Positions 27,369 through 35,624 of a stretch of 54,043 nucleotides of DNA are shown piece after piece. The notes beneath the pieces are model-generated. The model was not told the origin of the DNA, did not search any database, and saw only the letters and a program-made list of their open reading frames with translations. The number at the start of each line of letters is the position of its first letter. Positions within the stretch are counted from its first letter, which is position 1. This DNA comes from an uncultured Oscillospiraceae bacterium (lineage in GTDB: Bacteria; Bacillota; Clostridia; Oscillospirales; Oscillospiraceae), in assembly GCA_944387065.1 (NCBI GenBank), contig CALXDM010000011.1:1-54043 (forward strand), in the 5' to 3' direction. The translations under genes were made by a program, and so were the position numbers.

Positions 27369-28262
27369 GTGGAGCTGCGCGTGCTGCGCTATTTTTTGAC
27401 GGTGGCCAGGGAGGAGAGCATCTCTCGGGCGGCCCAGGCCCTGCATCTGTCCCAGCCCACTCTGTCCCGGCAGTTGATGGCCCTGGAGGCAGAGGTGGGC
27501 AAGCCCCTGTTCCTCCGGGGCAGCCGGCACGTCACCCTCACTGAGGACGGTATGCTGCTGCGCAAGCGGGCCAGCGAGATCCTGGAGCTGGTGGAAAAGA
27601 CCCAGTCGGAGCTGCGGGAGACGGAGGTCATCACCACTGGGGACGTGTACATCGGCGGCGGGGAGACCGATGGCATGTCCCTCATCGCCCAGGCGGTGCG
27701 CCGCTTCCAGGCCCGCTATCCCCAGGTTCGCTTCCACCTGTTCAGCGCCAATGCCGACGATCTGTTCGAGCGCATGGACAAGGGTCTGCTGGACTTCGGC
27801 CTGGTGCTGGACGCGGTCATTCCCAGGAAGTATGACAGCCTTCGCCTGCCCGCCAAGAACCATTGGGGGCTGGTGGTGCCCAAAACCAGCCCCCTGGCCC
27901 GGAAAGCCCATATTACCCCGGAGGACCTGCGCCAGGTCCCCCTGCTGATGTCCCGGCAAGCCCACGCCATCTCTGACTTCTCCCAATGGCTGGGCTATGA
28001 CTTCACCCAGCTGCAGGTGGTGGCCACCTACAACCTGATCTACAACGCCGCGCTGATGGTGCAGGCCGGTGTAGGCTGCGCCCTCACCCTAAACCACCTG
28101 ATCAACACCGGGCAGGACAGCGGGGTGTGCTTCCGTCCCCTGTTCCCCACCCTGGAATGCGGCATGAGCCTGGTCTGGCCCAAGTACCAGGTGCGTTCCA
28201 AGGTATCCCAGGCCTTTTTCCACCTGCTCACCCAGCAGCTGTCCGCCCCTCCTACCCTCTGA
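27369..28262 (+). CDS. LysR family transcriptional regulator
   Basis: 297 residues. The N-terminal winged helix-turn-helix VLRYFLTVAREESISRAAQALHLSQPTLSRQL is followed by a LysR effector domain. The start is GTG 27369 with GGGGAGGGG seven bases upstream; the frame is open further upstream but into the promoter region. Divergent from the cystine-type transporter with a palindrome between them, so it most likely controls that operon in response to a sulfur metabolite. The effector is not readable. Confidence 0.92.
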   Translation: MELRVLRYFLTVAREESISRAAQALHLSQPTLSRQLMALEAEVGKPLFLRGSRHVTLTEDGMLLRKRASEILELVEKTQSELRETEVITTGDVYIGGGETDGMSLIAQAVRRFQARYPQVRFHLFSANADDLFERMDKGLLDFGLVLDAVIPRKYDSLRLPAKNHWGLVVPKTSPLARKAHITPEDLRQVPLLMSRQAHAISDFSQWLGYDFTQLQVVATYNLIYNAALMVQAGVGCALTLNHLINTGQDSGVCFRPLFPTLECGMSLVWPKYQVRSKVSQAFFHLLTQQLSAPPTL

Positions 28263-28273
28263 AACAACGCGCA

Positions 28274-28310
28274 GCGCCCCCGGCGCGGCGAATGCCGCAG
28301 CCGGGGGCGC
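28274..28310. terminator. GC-rich hairpin between converging lysR and ptsI
   Basis: An 11-base stem GCGCCCCCGGC / GCCGGGGGCGC with a nested GCGGC-GAAT-GCCGC hairpin. The poly-T tract is weak, but the position between two gene ends fits a terminator. Confidence 0.6.
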
Positions 28311-28331
28311 CTTGTCTGCCGTAAGGCCCCC

Positions 28332-30041
28332 TCAACGGATCTGCCCCTTCAGCCGTTCCTCCACCTGGGCGGCGGTGGGCAGCTCCAGCACCTGCCGGGC
28401 CAGCTGGTCGGCCTGCTCCTGCTCCCACTGGGCAATGTGCCGGCGGGCGGTCAACACCGAGGCAGGACTGACGCTGAACTCGTCCAGCCCAAAGGACAGC
28501 AGCAGTGGGATCAGGGCAGGGTCAGCCGCCGCCTCCCCGCACATCCCCACCGGGACGCCCGCAGCCTTGCCCGCGGCGATCACCTGCCGGATGGCCCGCA
28601 GCACCGCCGGGTGGAAGACGGTGTACAGCCCGGCCACTCGGGCGTTGCCCCGATCCACCGCCATGGTGTACTGGGTCAAATCGTTGGTGCCGATGGAGAA
28701 GAAATCCACCTCCCGGGCCAGCAGGTCGGCGGTGAGGGCGGCGGCGGGAGTCTCGATCATCACCCCCAGGGAGATGTCCCGGTCATAGGCCAGCCCCTGC
28801 TCCGCCAGCTCCTGCTTGCACTGCTCCAGCAGCGCCCGGGCCTGCCGCACCTCTTCCACCCCGGTGACCAGGGGCAGCATGATCTTCACGTTGCCCCCCT
28901 CTGCCCCCGCCCGGAGCAAGGCCCGGAGTTGGACCTTGTAGGTCTCCGGGTTGTCCAAGCAATAGCGAATGGCCCGGTGGCCCAGGAAGGGGTTCTCCTC
29001 CCGCTCCATGCCCAGGTAGGCGATGTCCTTGTCCCCGCCCACGTCCAGGGTGCGGATGATGACCTCCTTGCCGGCCATCAGCTGGGCCACCTGGCGGTAG
29101 GCCTCGTACTGCTCCTCCTCCCCGGGCAGGGCGGCCCGGTCCATGAACAGAAACTCCGTGCGAAACAGCCCGATGCCCTCCGCCCCGGCCTCCAGGGCTG
29201 CCTTGGCGTCGGCCACCCCGCCGATGTTGGCGTACAGGGCTACCTGACGGCCGTCGGCGGTGCGGGTGGGCTGGTCCCGATAGGCCTGCAGCTGCTCCCG
29301 CTGGGCCAGCCATTGATCCCGCCGGGCCTGGTAGTCGGCCAGTTGACCCGGCTCCGGGGACAGCACCGCCATCCCCTCCCCGCCGTCCACCACAGCGGTC
29401 ATCCCGTCCTGGGCCAGCTCCAGCGCGTCGGGTACGCTGAGCACCGCCGGCACCTCCAGCGCCCGGGCCAGAATGGCCGAGTGGCTGGTGCTGCCCCCTG
29501 TCTCGGTGAGGATGCCCACCACGTGCTCCCGGTCCAGCCCCACGGTCATGGAGGGGGTCAGGTCATGGGCGGCCAGCACGGTGCCCGGGGGCAGGTTGGA
29601 CAGGTCCATCCCCTCCACCCCCAGCAGGATGGCCAGCATCCGGGCCCGGATATCCCCCACGTCGGCCGCCCGCTGGCGCATCAGCTCGTCCTCAGCACCG
29701 GCAAACAGCTCCATGAAGCTCTGGCACACCATGTCCAGGGCGGCCTCCGCGCACTTGCCCTCGTCCACGGCCTGCTCCATCTGCTCCATCAGATAGGGGT
29801 CCTCCAGCATGGTGATCTGTCCGCTGAGGATCTCCCCCTCCTTCTCCCCCACCTGGGCCCTGACCCGGTCGGCCATGGCCTGGGTGCGGGCGGCAAAGGT
29901 CTCCACGGCTTGGCGCAGGCGCTCCTTCTCCCGGGCCGCCCCGGCATAGGCCACCGCGCTGTAATCCAACTCCCCCGTGCGCACCCGCACCACGGTCCCG
30001 ATCCCGATTCCGTGGGAGGCGCCGATCCCGTGCAGCTTCAT
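28332..30041 (-). CDS. ptsI: PTS enzyme I (PEP-protein phosphotransferase)
   Basis: 569 residues. Passes phosphate from PEP to HPr. The active His is H187 in GGSTSHSAILARALEVPAV. The PEP-binding barrel shows in RTEFLFMDR, GGDKDIAYLGM, IGTNDLTQYTMAVDR and the late active-site Cys in PVGMCGEAAADP. Length matches the family (about 570). Last gene of the fructose operon, directly after ptsH. Confidence 0.97.
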   Translation of the reverse strand: MKLHGIGASHGIGIGTVVRVRTGELDYSAVAYAGAAREKERLRQAVETFAARTQAMADRVRAQVGEKEGEILSGQITMLEDPYLMEQMEQAVDEGKCAEAALDMVCQSFMELFAGAEDELMRQRAADVGDIRARMLAILLGVEGMDLSNLPPGTVLAAHDLTPSMTVGLDREHVVGILTETGGSTSHSAILARALEVPAVLSVPDALELAQDGMTAVVDGGEGMAVLSPEPGQLADYQARRDQWLAQREQLQAYRDQPTRTADGRQVALYANIGGVADAKAALEAGAEGIGLFRTEFLFMDRAALPGEEEQYEAYRQVAQLMAGKEVIIRTLDVGGDKDIAYLGMEREENPFLGHRAIRYCLDNPETYKVQLRALLRAGAEGGNVKIMLPLVTGVEEVRQARALLEQCKQELAEQGLAYDRDISLGVMIETPAAALTADLLAREVDFFSIGTNDLTQYTMAVDRGNARVAGLYTVFHPAVLRAIRQVIAAGKAAGVPVGMCGEAAADPALIPLLLSFGLDEFSVSPASVLTARRHIAQWEQEQADQLARQVLELPTAAQVEERLKGQIR

Positions 30042-30075
30042 GCTCCCGTTCCGTCCTTTCCCGGCGTCTGCCGCC

Positions 30076-30339
30076 TCACTCGCCCAGTCCCGAGTCCACC
30101 AGTTCCACCGCGGCCTGGAGGCACTCGGCCTCCCCCTCGCCGTCGCAGCGGATCTCCAGCTCCATCCCCTGCTTGATGCAGGCGGCCATCAGGTTCATGA
30201 TGCTCTTGCCGTTGATCTCCTTGCCGTTGCACACCAGGGTCACATGGCAGGGGAAGGGGGTCACCGCCTTCACAAAGAGTTGGGCGGGGCGCATATGCAT
30301 CCCCATGGGGTTGACGATCTTGGTCTTTGCGCTTACCAT
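30076..30339 (-). CDS. ptsH: PTS phosphocarrier HPr
   Basis: 87 residues. His15 in NPMGMHMRPAQ is the phosphate carrier and Ser46 in GKSIMNLMAA is the regulatory site of HPr kinase, so carbon catabolite control of the Gram-positive type is likely. The ATG at 30339 places His and Ser at exactly 15 and 46; a TTG two codons upstream is the alternative start. Lies between fruA and ptsI. Confidence 0.95.
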   Translation of the reverse strand: MVSAKTKIVNPMGMHMRPAQLFVKAVTPFPCHVTLVCNGKEINGKSIMNLMAACIKQGMELEIRCDGEGEAECLQAAVELVDSGLGE

Positions 30340-30387
30340 TTCCAACGCTTCCTTTCGCAGTCAGTCGTAATCTGCCCGTGAGGGCGC

Positions 30388-32313
30388 TCAGCTCTTGCGT
30401 TTTTTCAGCGCCGCCAGCAGCGCCATCCCAACCGCCGAGCCGATCACCAGGGCGGCCAGGTACCCCAGCACATTGTGCATCACTGGGAAGACGAACAGGC
30501 CGCCATGGGGGGCGGGGGAGGCGCATCCAAAGAGCATGGACAGCGCGCCGGCCACACCGGAGCCCAGGGCACAGGACAGGATCACCCGCCAGGGGTCCGC
30601 CGCGGCGAAGGGGATGGCCCCTTCGGTGATGAAGCACAGGCCCATGACGTAGTTGACCGGGCCGGACTTGCGCTCCTCCTGGGTAAAGCGGTTGCGGAAG
30701 AAGGTGGTGGCCAGAGCGATGGCGATGGGGGGTACCATGCCTCCGATCATCACCGCCGCCATCACGTCAGACCCCCCCGCGGCGATGTCCGCCGTGGCCA
30801 GGGTGGAGGTGCCAAACAGATAGGCCGCCTTATTGAACGGCCCGCCCATGTCGATGGCCATCATGGCCGCCACCACAAAGCCCAGCAGCACCTTGCTGCC
30901 GCTGCCCATGGTGGACAGGCCGGAGTACAGCGCGCTGTTGAGCAGCCCCACGAAGGGGTTGATTACACACATGAACACACCGATGAGCAGCAGCCCCACC
31001 ACCGGGTAGATCAGCACCGGTTTGATCCCCTCCAGCGCCCGGGGCAGCTTATCGCACAGCGCCCGCAGGCCCAGCATCAGGTAGCCGGCCACAAAGCCCG
31101 CGATGAGCGCGCCCAGGAAGCCGGACACCGACCCCGAGTCCCCCGCCGGGGCGGCGAAGGTGGCGCCGGACACCGCCAGCGCGCCACCCACAAAGCCCAC
31201 CATCAGGCCCGGCCGGTCGGCGATGGCCATGGCGATATAGCCGGCCAGGATGGGCAGCATCACGTTGAAGGCCGCGTTGCCGATGTTCCGGAACCAGGCG
31301 GCCACAGGGGTGTTGGTACCGAAGTTGGCGTAGTCGATGGACGCGTCGTCCAGCAGGAAGGCCAGGGCGATGAGGATCCCTCCGCCAATGACGAAGGGCA
31401 GCATATGGCTGACGCCGTTCATCAGCTGCTTGTAGATGCGCCGGCCAATGCTCTCCCCCTCCTCCCGCTCTGGCGCCTGCCCGGTATGGTGATAGACCGG
31501 GGCGGCGGGAGCGGAGCGGATCAACTCCTCCGGGCGGTGGATCCCGTCGGACACCGGCACCCGCAGCACGGGCTTGCCGTCAAACCGGGCCAGGTCCACC
31601 TCCTTGTCCGCGGCGATGATGATGGCCTGCGCCCCGGCGATCTCCGACCGGGTCAGCACATTCTTCGCCCCTCCAGAGCCCTGGGTCTCCGCCTTGACGG
31701 GGATGCCCAGCTCCCGCCCCTTCTGCTCCAGAGCCTCAGCCGCCATATAGGTGTGGGCGATGCCGGTGGGACAGGCCGTCACCGCCAGGATGCGGTAGCC
31801 ATTGGCCTGCGTCCGCTGGGGCTCCGGCGCGGCAGGCTGGCCTTCCTCCGGATACTTCTCCCGCTCCTGTCGGTCAATGCAGGCCAGGAAATCCTGGGCG
31901 TTCTGCGCCTCCAGCAGCGACTTGCAAAACCCCTCGTCCATGAGCATCACCATCATCCGGGAGAGGATCTCCAGATGGGCGTCCCCCCCGTCCTTTGGGG
32001 CGGCGATCATGAATAGAAGCTTGGCCGGCTGGCCGTCAGGGGCGTTGTAATCCACCCCGCCGGGCACGGTGATGGCCGCCAGCCCCGGCCGGCGCACCGC
32101 CCCGCTCTTGGCGTGGGGCACGGCGATGCCGTTGCCGATGGCGGTGCTGCCCTGGGCCTCCCGGGCCAGGATGTCCTTCTTGTACCCCGCCCGGTCGGTC
32201 AGGTTGCCCGCCTGCTCCTGCAGCCCAACTAACAGGTCGATGGCCTGCTCTTGATCAGCCGCGGCGGAACGCAGCTGAATGGCCTCTGCCCGCAAAAGGT
32301 CTGTGATACGCAT
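30388..32313 (-). CDS. fruA: fructose PTS transporter, EIIABC fusion
   Basis: 641 residues with three PTS parts in order. EIIA has the active His67 in IGNGIAVPHAKS. EIIB has the active Cys181 in AVTACPTGIAHTYMAAEAL. EIIC is the membrane part, about residues 300-635, with GGGILIALAFLLDD and ITEGAIPFAAADPWR. It imports fructose as fructose-1-phosphate, the substrate of the preceding gene fruK. The ATG at 32313 follows AAAGGA by eight bases; upstream in-frame ATGs lack spacing. Confidence 0.96.
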   Translation of the reverse strand: MRITDLLRAEAIQLRSAAADQEQAIDLLVGLQEQAGNLTDRAGYKKDILAREAQGSTAIGNGIAVPHAKSGAVRRPGLAAITVPGGVDYNAPDGQPAKLLFMIAAPKDGGDAHLEILSRMMVMLMDEGFCKSLLEAQNAQDFLACIDRQEREKYPEEGQPAAPEPQRTQANGYRILAVTACPTGIAHTYMAAEALEQKGRELGIPVKAETQGSGGAKNVLTRSEIAGAQAIIIAADKEVDLARFDGKPVLRVPVSDGIHRPEELIRSAPAAPVYHHTGQAPEREEGESIGRRIYKQLMNGVSHMLPFVIGGGILIALAFLLDDASIDYANFGTNTPVAAWFRNIGNAAFNVMLPILAGYIAMAIADRPGLMVGFVGGALAVSGATFAAPAGDSGSVSGFLGALIAGFVAGYLMLGLRALCDKLPRALEGIKPVLIYPVVGLLLIGVFMCVINPFVGLLNSALYSGLSTMGSGSKVLLGFVVAAMMAIDMGGPFNKAAYLFGTSTLATADIAAGGSDVMAAVMIGGMVPPIAIALATTFFRNRFTQEERKSGPVNYVMGLCFITEGAIPFAAADPWRVILSCALGSGVAGALSMLFGCASPAPHGGLFVFPVMHNVLGYLAALVIGSAVGMALLAALKKRKS

Positions 32314-32381
32314 CGTCTTCATCCTTTCCATCTGTTTTGGAATGCCGGCGCCCCCGCCAGGGCGGCCCGGCCTGCCGTCTC

Positions 32382-33284
32382 TCAAAGCTTCGCCAGCAAC
32401 TGCTCCACCCGTTCCCGGGTGGCCAGGCCGTCTGAAAAGGCGGTGGCGCTGCCTGTGGCCGTCCCCATCCGCAGAGCCTGGGCATAGGAGCCAGTGCGCA
32501 GCCAGCCGGCCAGAAAGCCCGCCACCATAGAGTCCCCAGCGCCCACGGAGTTGCGCACCGTCCCCTTGGGGGCAGCCAGTTGGTGGAACCCCCCCTGCTC
32601 ATCCAGCAGGATGGCCCCGTCCCCCGCCATGGACACCAGCACGTTCCGGGCCCCACGCTCCTGCAAAGCCGCGGCGCACGCCCGGATCTCCTCTGGGGTG
32701 TGCAGTGTTTTGCCGAAGATGCCCCCCAGCTCCAGGCTGTTGGGCTTGATCAGGAAGGGGCGATGGGCCAGCGCCCTGCAAAGCAGCTCCCCCTCCGCAT
32801 CTACCACCACCCGCACATTCCGGCCCTCCAACCGGGCCAGGATCTGCTCATAGACATCCCCGGGGAGGGAAGCCGGGATGGAGCCGGCCAGCACCAGGAT
32901 GTCCGCGTCGGTCAGCCTATCCAGTTTGCCCAGCAGCTCGGCCAGCGCCCCTTCCCCGATGTCCGGTCCCCGGCCGTTGAGCTCGGTCTCCTCCTGGCCC
33001 TTGACCTTCACGTTGATGCGGGTGACCCCCTCCGGCAGGTGAATGAAGTCGGTCTGTACCCCCTCCGCGGCCAGTCCCTGCTCCATTGCCTGCCCGGTAA
33101 AGCCGGCCAGAAATCCCAGCGCCCGGTTCTCCACCCCCAGGCGGCCCAGCACCACAGAGACATTGATTCCCTTGCCCCCAAACTGGATCAGCTCCTTCTG
33201 GACCCGGTTGATGGTCCCCGGCTCCAGCCGATCCAGCCACACCACATAGTCAATGGCGGGATTGAAGGTGACGGTATAGATCAT
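32382..33284 (-). CDS. fruK: 1-phosphofructokinase
   Basis: 300 residues of the PfkB sugar-kinase family. MIYTVTFNPAIDYVVWLD, FGGKGINVSVVLGRLG and the C-terminal catalytic GAGDSMVAGFLAG are diagnostic for FruK, which converts fructose-1-phosphate to the 1,6-bisphosphate. The ATG overlaps the fruR stop (ATGA). Coupled on one side to the regulator and followed by fruA. Confidence 0.96.
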   Translation of the reverse strand: MIYTVTFNPAIDYVVWLDRLEPGTINRVQKELIQFGGKGINVSVVLGRLGVENRALGFLAGFTGQAMEQGLAAEGVQTDFIHLPEGVTRINVKVKGQEETELNGRGPDIGEGALAELLGKLDRLTDADILVLAGSIPASLPGDVYEQILARLEGRNVRVVVDAEGELLCRALAHRPFLIKPNSLELGGIFGKTLHTPEEIRACAAALQERGARNVLVSMAGDGAILLDEQGGFHQLAAPKGTVRNSVGAGDSMVAGFLAGWLRTGSYAQALRMGTATGSATAFSDGLATRERVEQLLAKL

Positions 33285-34039
33285 GTCCGCTCCCCCCACA
33301 CTTCCTTGATGATCCCCCTGCCCCGAAACCGATCGTCAGGCAGGCGCTCGGTGATCACGCAGGTCTTTTCCAGCGGCCGGATGGACACCGCCGCCACCTG
33401 GCCAAACTTGCTGGCGTCGGCCAGCACATAGGCCATATACGCCTGGTCGGCCGCCTTGCGCTTGACCGCCGCCTCTTCCGGGTCGGGGGTGGTGCAGCCC
33501 TGTTGTACCGCGACGCCGTTAGCCCCCAGGAAGGCCTTTGTAAAGTGGTAGCGTTCCAGAAAGGCCAGCGCCTCCGCCCCAATGATGGCCTGCGTCCCCA
33601 GCTTGAGCTGGCCACCCACCACCGTCACCCGGCGTCCCAGCTCGCTCAGGCGCTTGGCGCAGGCGATGCTGGTGGTGACAAAGCTGGCCTGGGACGCGCC
33701 CAGGTGGTTGGCCATGGCCAGCACCGTTGTCCCCGCGTCCAGAAAGACGAAGTCGTCGTCGTGCACCAGGGTGGACGCGTAACGCCCGATGGCCTCCTTC
33801 TCCTCCACATGAAGCTGGGCCTTGGTGGTCAGGTCGGGCTCTTCGCTGGAGAAGTTGCCCCCCAGGGCCATCGCCCCGCCATGCACCTTGTTCAGCCGGC
33901 CCTGCTGATGCAGCTGGGCCAAGTCCCGCCGGATGGTGGCCTCTGAGGCTCCGGTGGCCTGGCACAGCTGGGCCACGCTGGCTGCCCCCTGTCGCTCCAC
34001 CACCGCCAGCACCGCCGCCATCCTCTCCTCCGCCAGCAT
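33281..34039 (-). CDS. fruR: DeoR-family regulator of the fructose operon
   Basis: 252 residues. N-terminal DeoR helix-turn-helix (AAVLAVVERQGAASVAQLCQATGASEATIRRDLAQL) and a C-terminal sugar-phosphate sensor domain with FLDAGTT and FLGANGV. First gene of the fru operon and translationally coupled to fruK, so autogenous control with fructose-1-phosphate as inducer is expected from the family. The start is ATG 34039 after GAGGGGG; an ATG at 34066 has a poorer site. Confidence 0.92.
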   Translation of the reverse strand: MLAEERMAAVLAVVERQGAASVAQLCQATGASEATIRRDLAQLHQQGRLNKVHGGAMALGGNFSSEEPDLTTKAQLHVEEKEAIGRYASTLVHDDDFVFLDAGTTVLAMANHLGASQASFVTTSIACAKRLSELGRRVTVVGGQLKLGTQAIIGAEALAFLERYHFTKAFLGANGVAVQQGCTTPDPEEAAVKRKAADQAYMAYVLADASKFGQVAAVSIRPLEKTCVITERLPDDRFRGRGIIKEVWGERT

Positions 34040-34093
34040 CCCGTCCACCCCCTCTTCCGCTCTCATCTTGGTCTCTTTGATTTCCTTGCTTTG

Positions 34094-34134
34094 ATTATAG
34101 CACAGTTTCCGCCAAAATCAATCATAATCAATCA
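34094..34134 (-). promoter_or_regulatory. fru operon promoter with direct-repeat operator
   Basis: Minus strand: TTGATT (34116-34121), a 16-base spacer and TATAAT (34094-34099). Two copies of TGATTGATT (34116-34124 and 34126-34134), exactly ten bases apart, cover the -35. They are a likely FruR operator. Confidence 0.65.
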
Positions 34135-34274
34135 CTTTCAGTCAACCATCTTAGACAAATTTCTTCCCTCCCCTTTGTGCAATTGTCCCATGTGCTATGG
34201 ACATCCCCAATTCCAGTCAATCCAGTATGCGCCGGTAAGGCCTTGGATATGTATCCGCTGGGGAAGCAAAGCAG

Positions 34275-34320
34275 CAAAAAAGCACCGGACGGAAGGGGTG
34301 GAACCCCTTCCGTCCGGTGC
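34275..34320 (-). terminator. terminator after the flavodiiron gene
   Basis: A 17-base perfect stem (34282-34298 with 34304-34320), 5-base loop, and seven Ts on the minus strand. Confidence 0.93.
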
Positions 34321-34370
34321 CGTGACGCGCCGGGATGGCGCGGTCTGAATCGGATGAAAGCTTGCCAGGC

Positions 34371-35591
34371 TTATGCCTGCTCGTTGATCGACTCCACGAT
34401 GGCGTTGGCCAGCACGTCCAGCTCGATCGCCTTGTCGTCGAGGAGGGAGGAGGCCAGGGACAGCCGCTCGTTGAGCACCGTCATGTTCTTCATTTCCTCG
34501 TTGATGAACTTCTCCATCAGGTCGCCCGACTTGCAGGCCCAGGAGCCGTTCTCCACCAGGGCGAAGGTACGGTTCTGAAGGTTTAGGGCCTTCATATCCT
34601 CCAGGTAGTTCTTCATCACCGGGTAGATACCCAGGTTATAGGTCACGGAGGCCAGCACGATGTGGCTGTATTTGAAGGTCTCGGAGATGAGGTAGGACAC
34701 GTGGGTGTTGGACACATCATACACCGCCACGTTGGTCACGCCCTTCTCGCACAGCTTGGCGGCCAGCGCCTGGGCAGCGGCCTCGGTGTTGCCGTACATG
34801 GAGGCGTAGGCGATGAGCACGCCCTTCACCTCGGGCTCGTAGCGGCTCCACTTGTCATACTTGTCAATGAAGTAGCCCAGATCCTTGCGCCAGACGGGCC
34901 CGTGGAGGGGGCAGATATACTTGATCTTGTCCAGAATGCCGCCGGCCTTCTTCAGCAGCAGCTGGATGTGGGGACCGTACTTACCCACGATGTTAGTCAG
35001 GTAGCGGCGGGCCTCATCCAGCCAGTCCCGGTCAAAGTCCACCTCGTCGGCAAACAGCTTGCCGTCCAGGGCGATAAAGGTGCCGAACGCGTCGGCGGAG
35101 AAGAGTACGCCGTTGGTGGTGTCAAAGGTGACCATGGCCTCGGGCCAGTGGACCATGGGGGCGCCCACGAAGGTGACGGTGTGATCCCCGAAGTTGTAGG
35201 TGTCGCCCTCCTTCACCTCGATGCACTCGTGGCCGTCCACGTGGAAGCCAAACTGGCGCATGAACATGAAGGCCTTCTCCGTGGAGATGATCTTCACCTT
35301 GGGCCAGCGCAGCAGGATCTCCTCAATGGAGGCCCCGTGGTCAGGCTCCATGTGGTTGATGACCAGGTAGTCCAGCCCCTTGCTGCCCACCAGGTACTCC
35401 ACGTTCTCCAGCAGCTGACGGCAGGCCGACCAGTCCACCGTGTCGAACAGCACGGACTTCTTATCCATCAGCAGGTAGGAGTTGTAGCTCACCCCCTTGG
35501 GGATGGGGTGGACGTTTTCAAACAGGGCCAGCCGGTGGTCATTGGCGCCGACCCAGTAGAGATTGTCAGTTACAGTTCTCACGCAATGCAT
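34371..35591 (-). CDS. fprA: flavodiiron protein (FprA-type O2/NO reductase)
   Basis: 406 residues. The N-terminal lactamase-like domain carries the diiron ligands HMEPDH (residues 80-85), MVHWPEAM, SADAFGT and CPLHGPVW. The C-terminal flavodoxin domain binds FMN (IAYASMYGNTEAAAQAL, near 260). Such proteins reduce O2 to water, or NO, in anaerobes and usually take electrons from rubredoxin. Here the gene just upstream encodes a protein ending in a rubredoxin domain, 33 bases away on the same strand. Detoxification of O2 is therefore the best reading. Confidence 0.95.
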   Translation of the reverse strand: MHCVRTVTDNLYWVGANDHRLALFENVHPIPKGVSYNSYLLMDKKSVLFDTVDWSACRQLLENVEYLVGSKGLDYLVINHMEPDHGASIEEILLRWPKVKIISTEKAFMFMRQFGFHVDGHECIEVKEGDTYNFGDHTVTFVGAPMVHWPEAMVTFDTTNGVLFSADAFGTFIALDGKLFADEVDFDRDWLDEARRYLTNIVGKYGPHIQLLLKKAGGILDKIKYICPLHGPVWRKDLGYFIDKYDKWSRYEPEVKGVLIAYASMYGNTEAAAQALAAKLCEKGVTNVAVYDVSNTHVSYLISETFKYSHIVLASVTYNLGIYPVMKNYLEDMKALNLQNRTFALVENGSWACKSGDLMEKFINEEMKNMTVLNERLSLASSLLDDKAIELDVLANAIVESINEQA

Positions 35592-35624
35592 GGTTCAGTC
35601 CTCCTTTTCAATCTTTTTCGGCCG

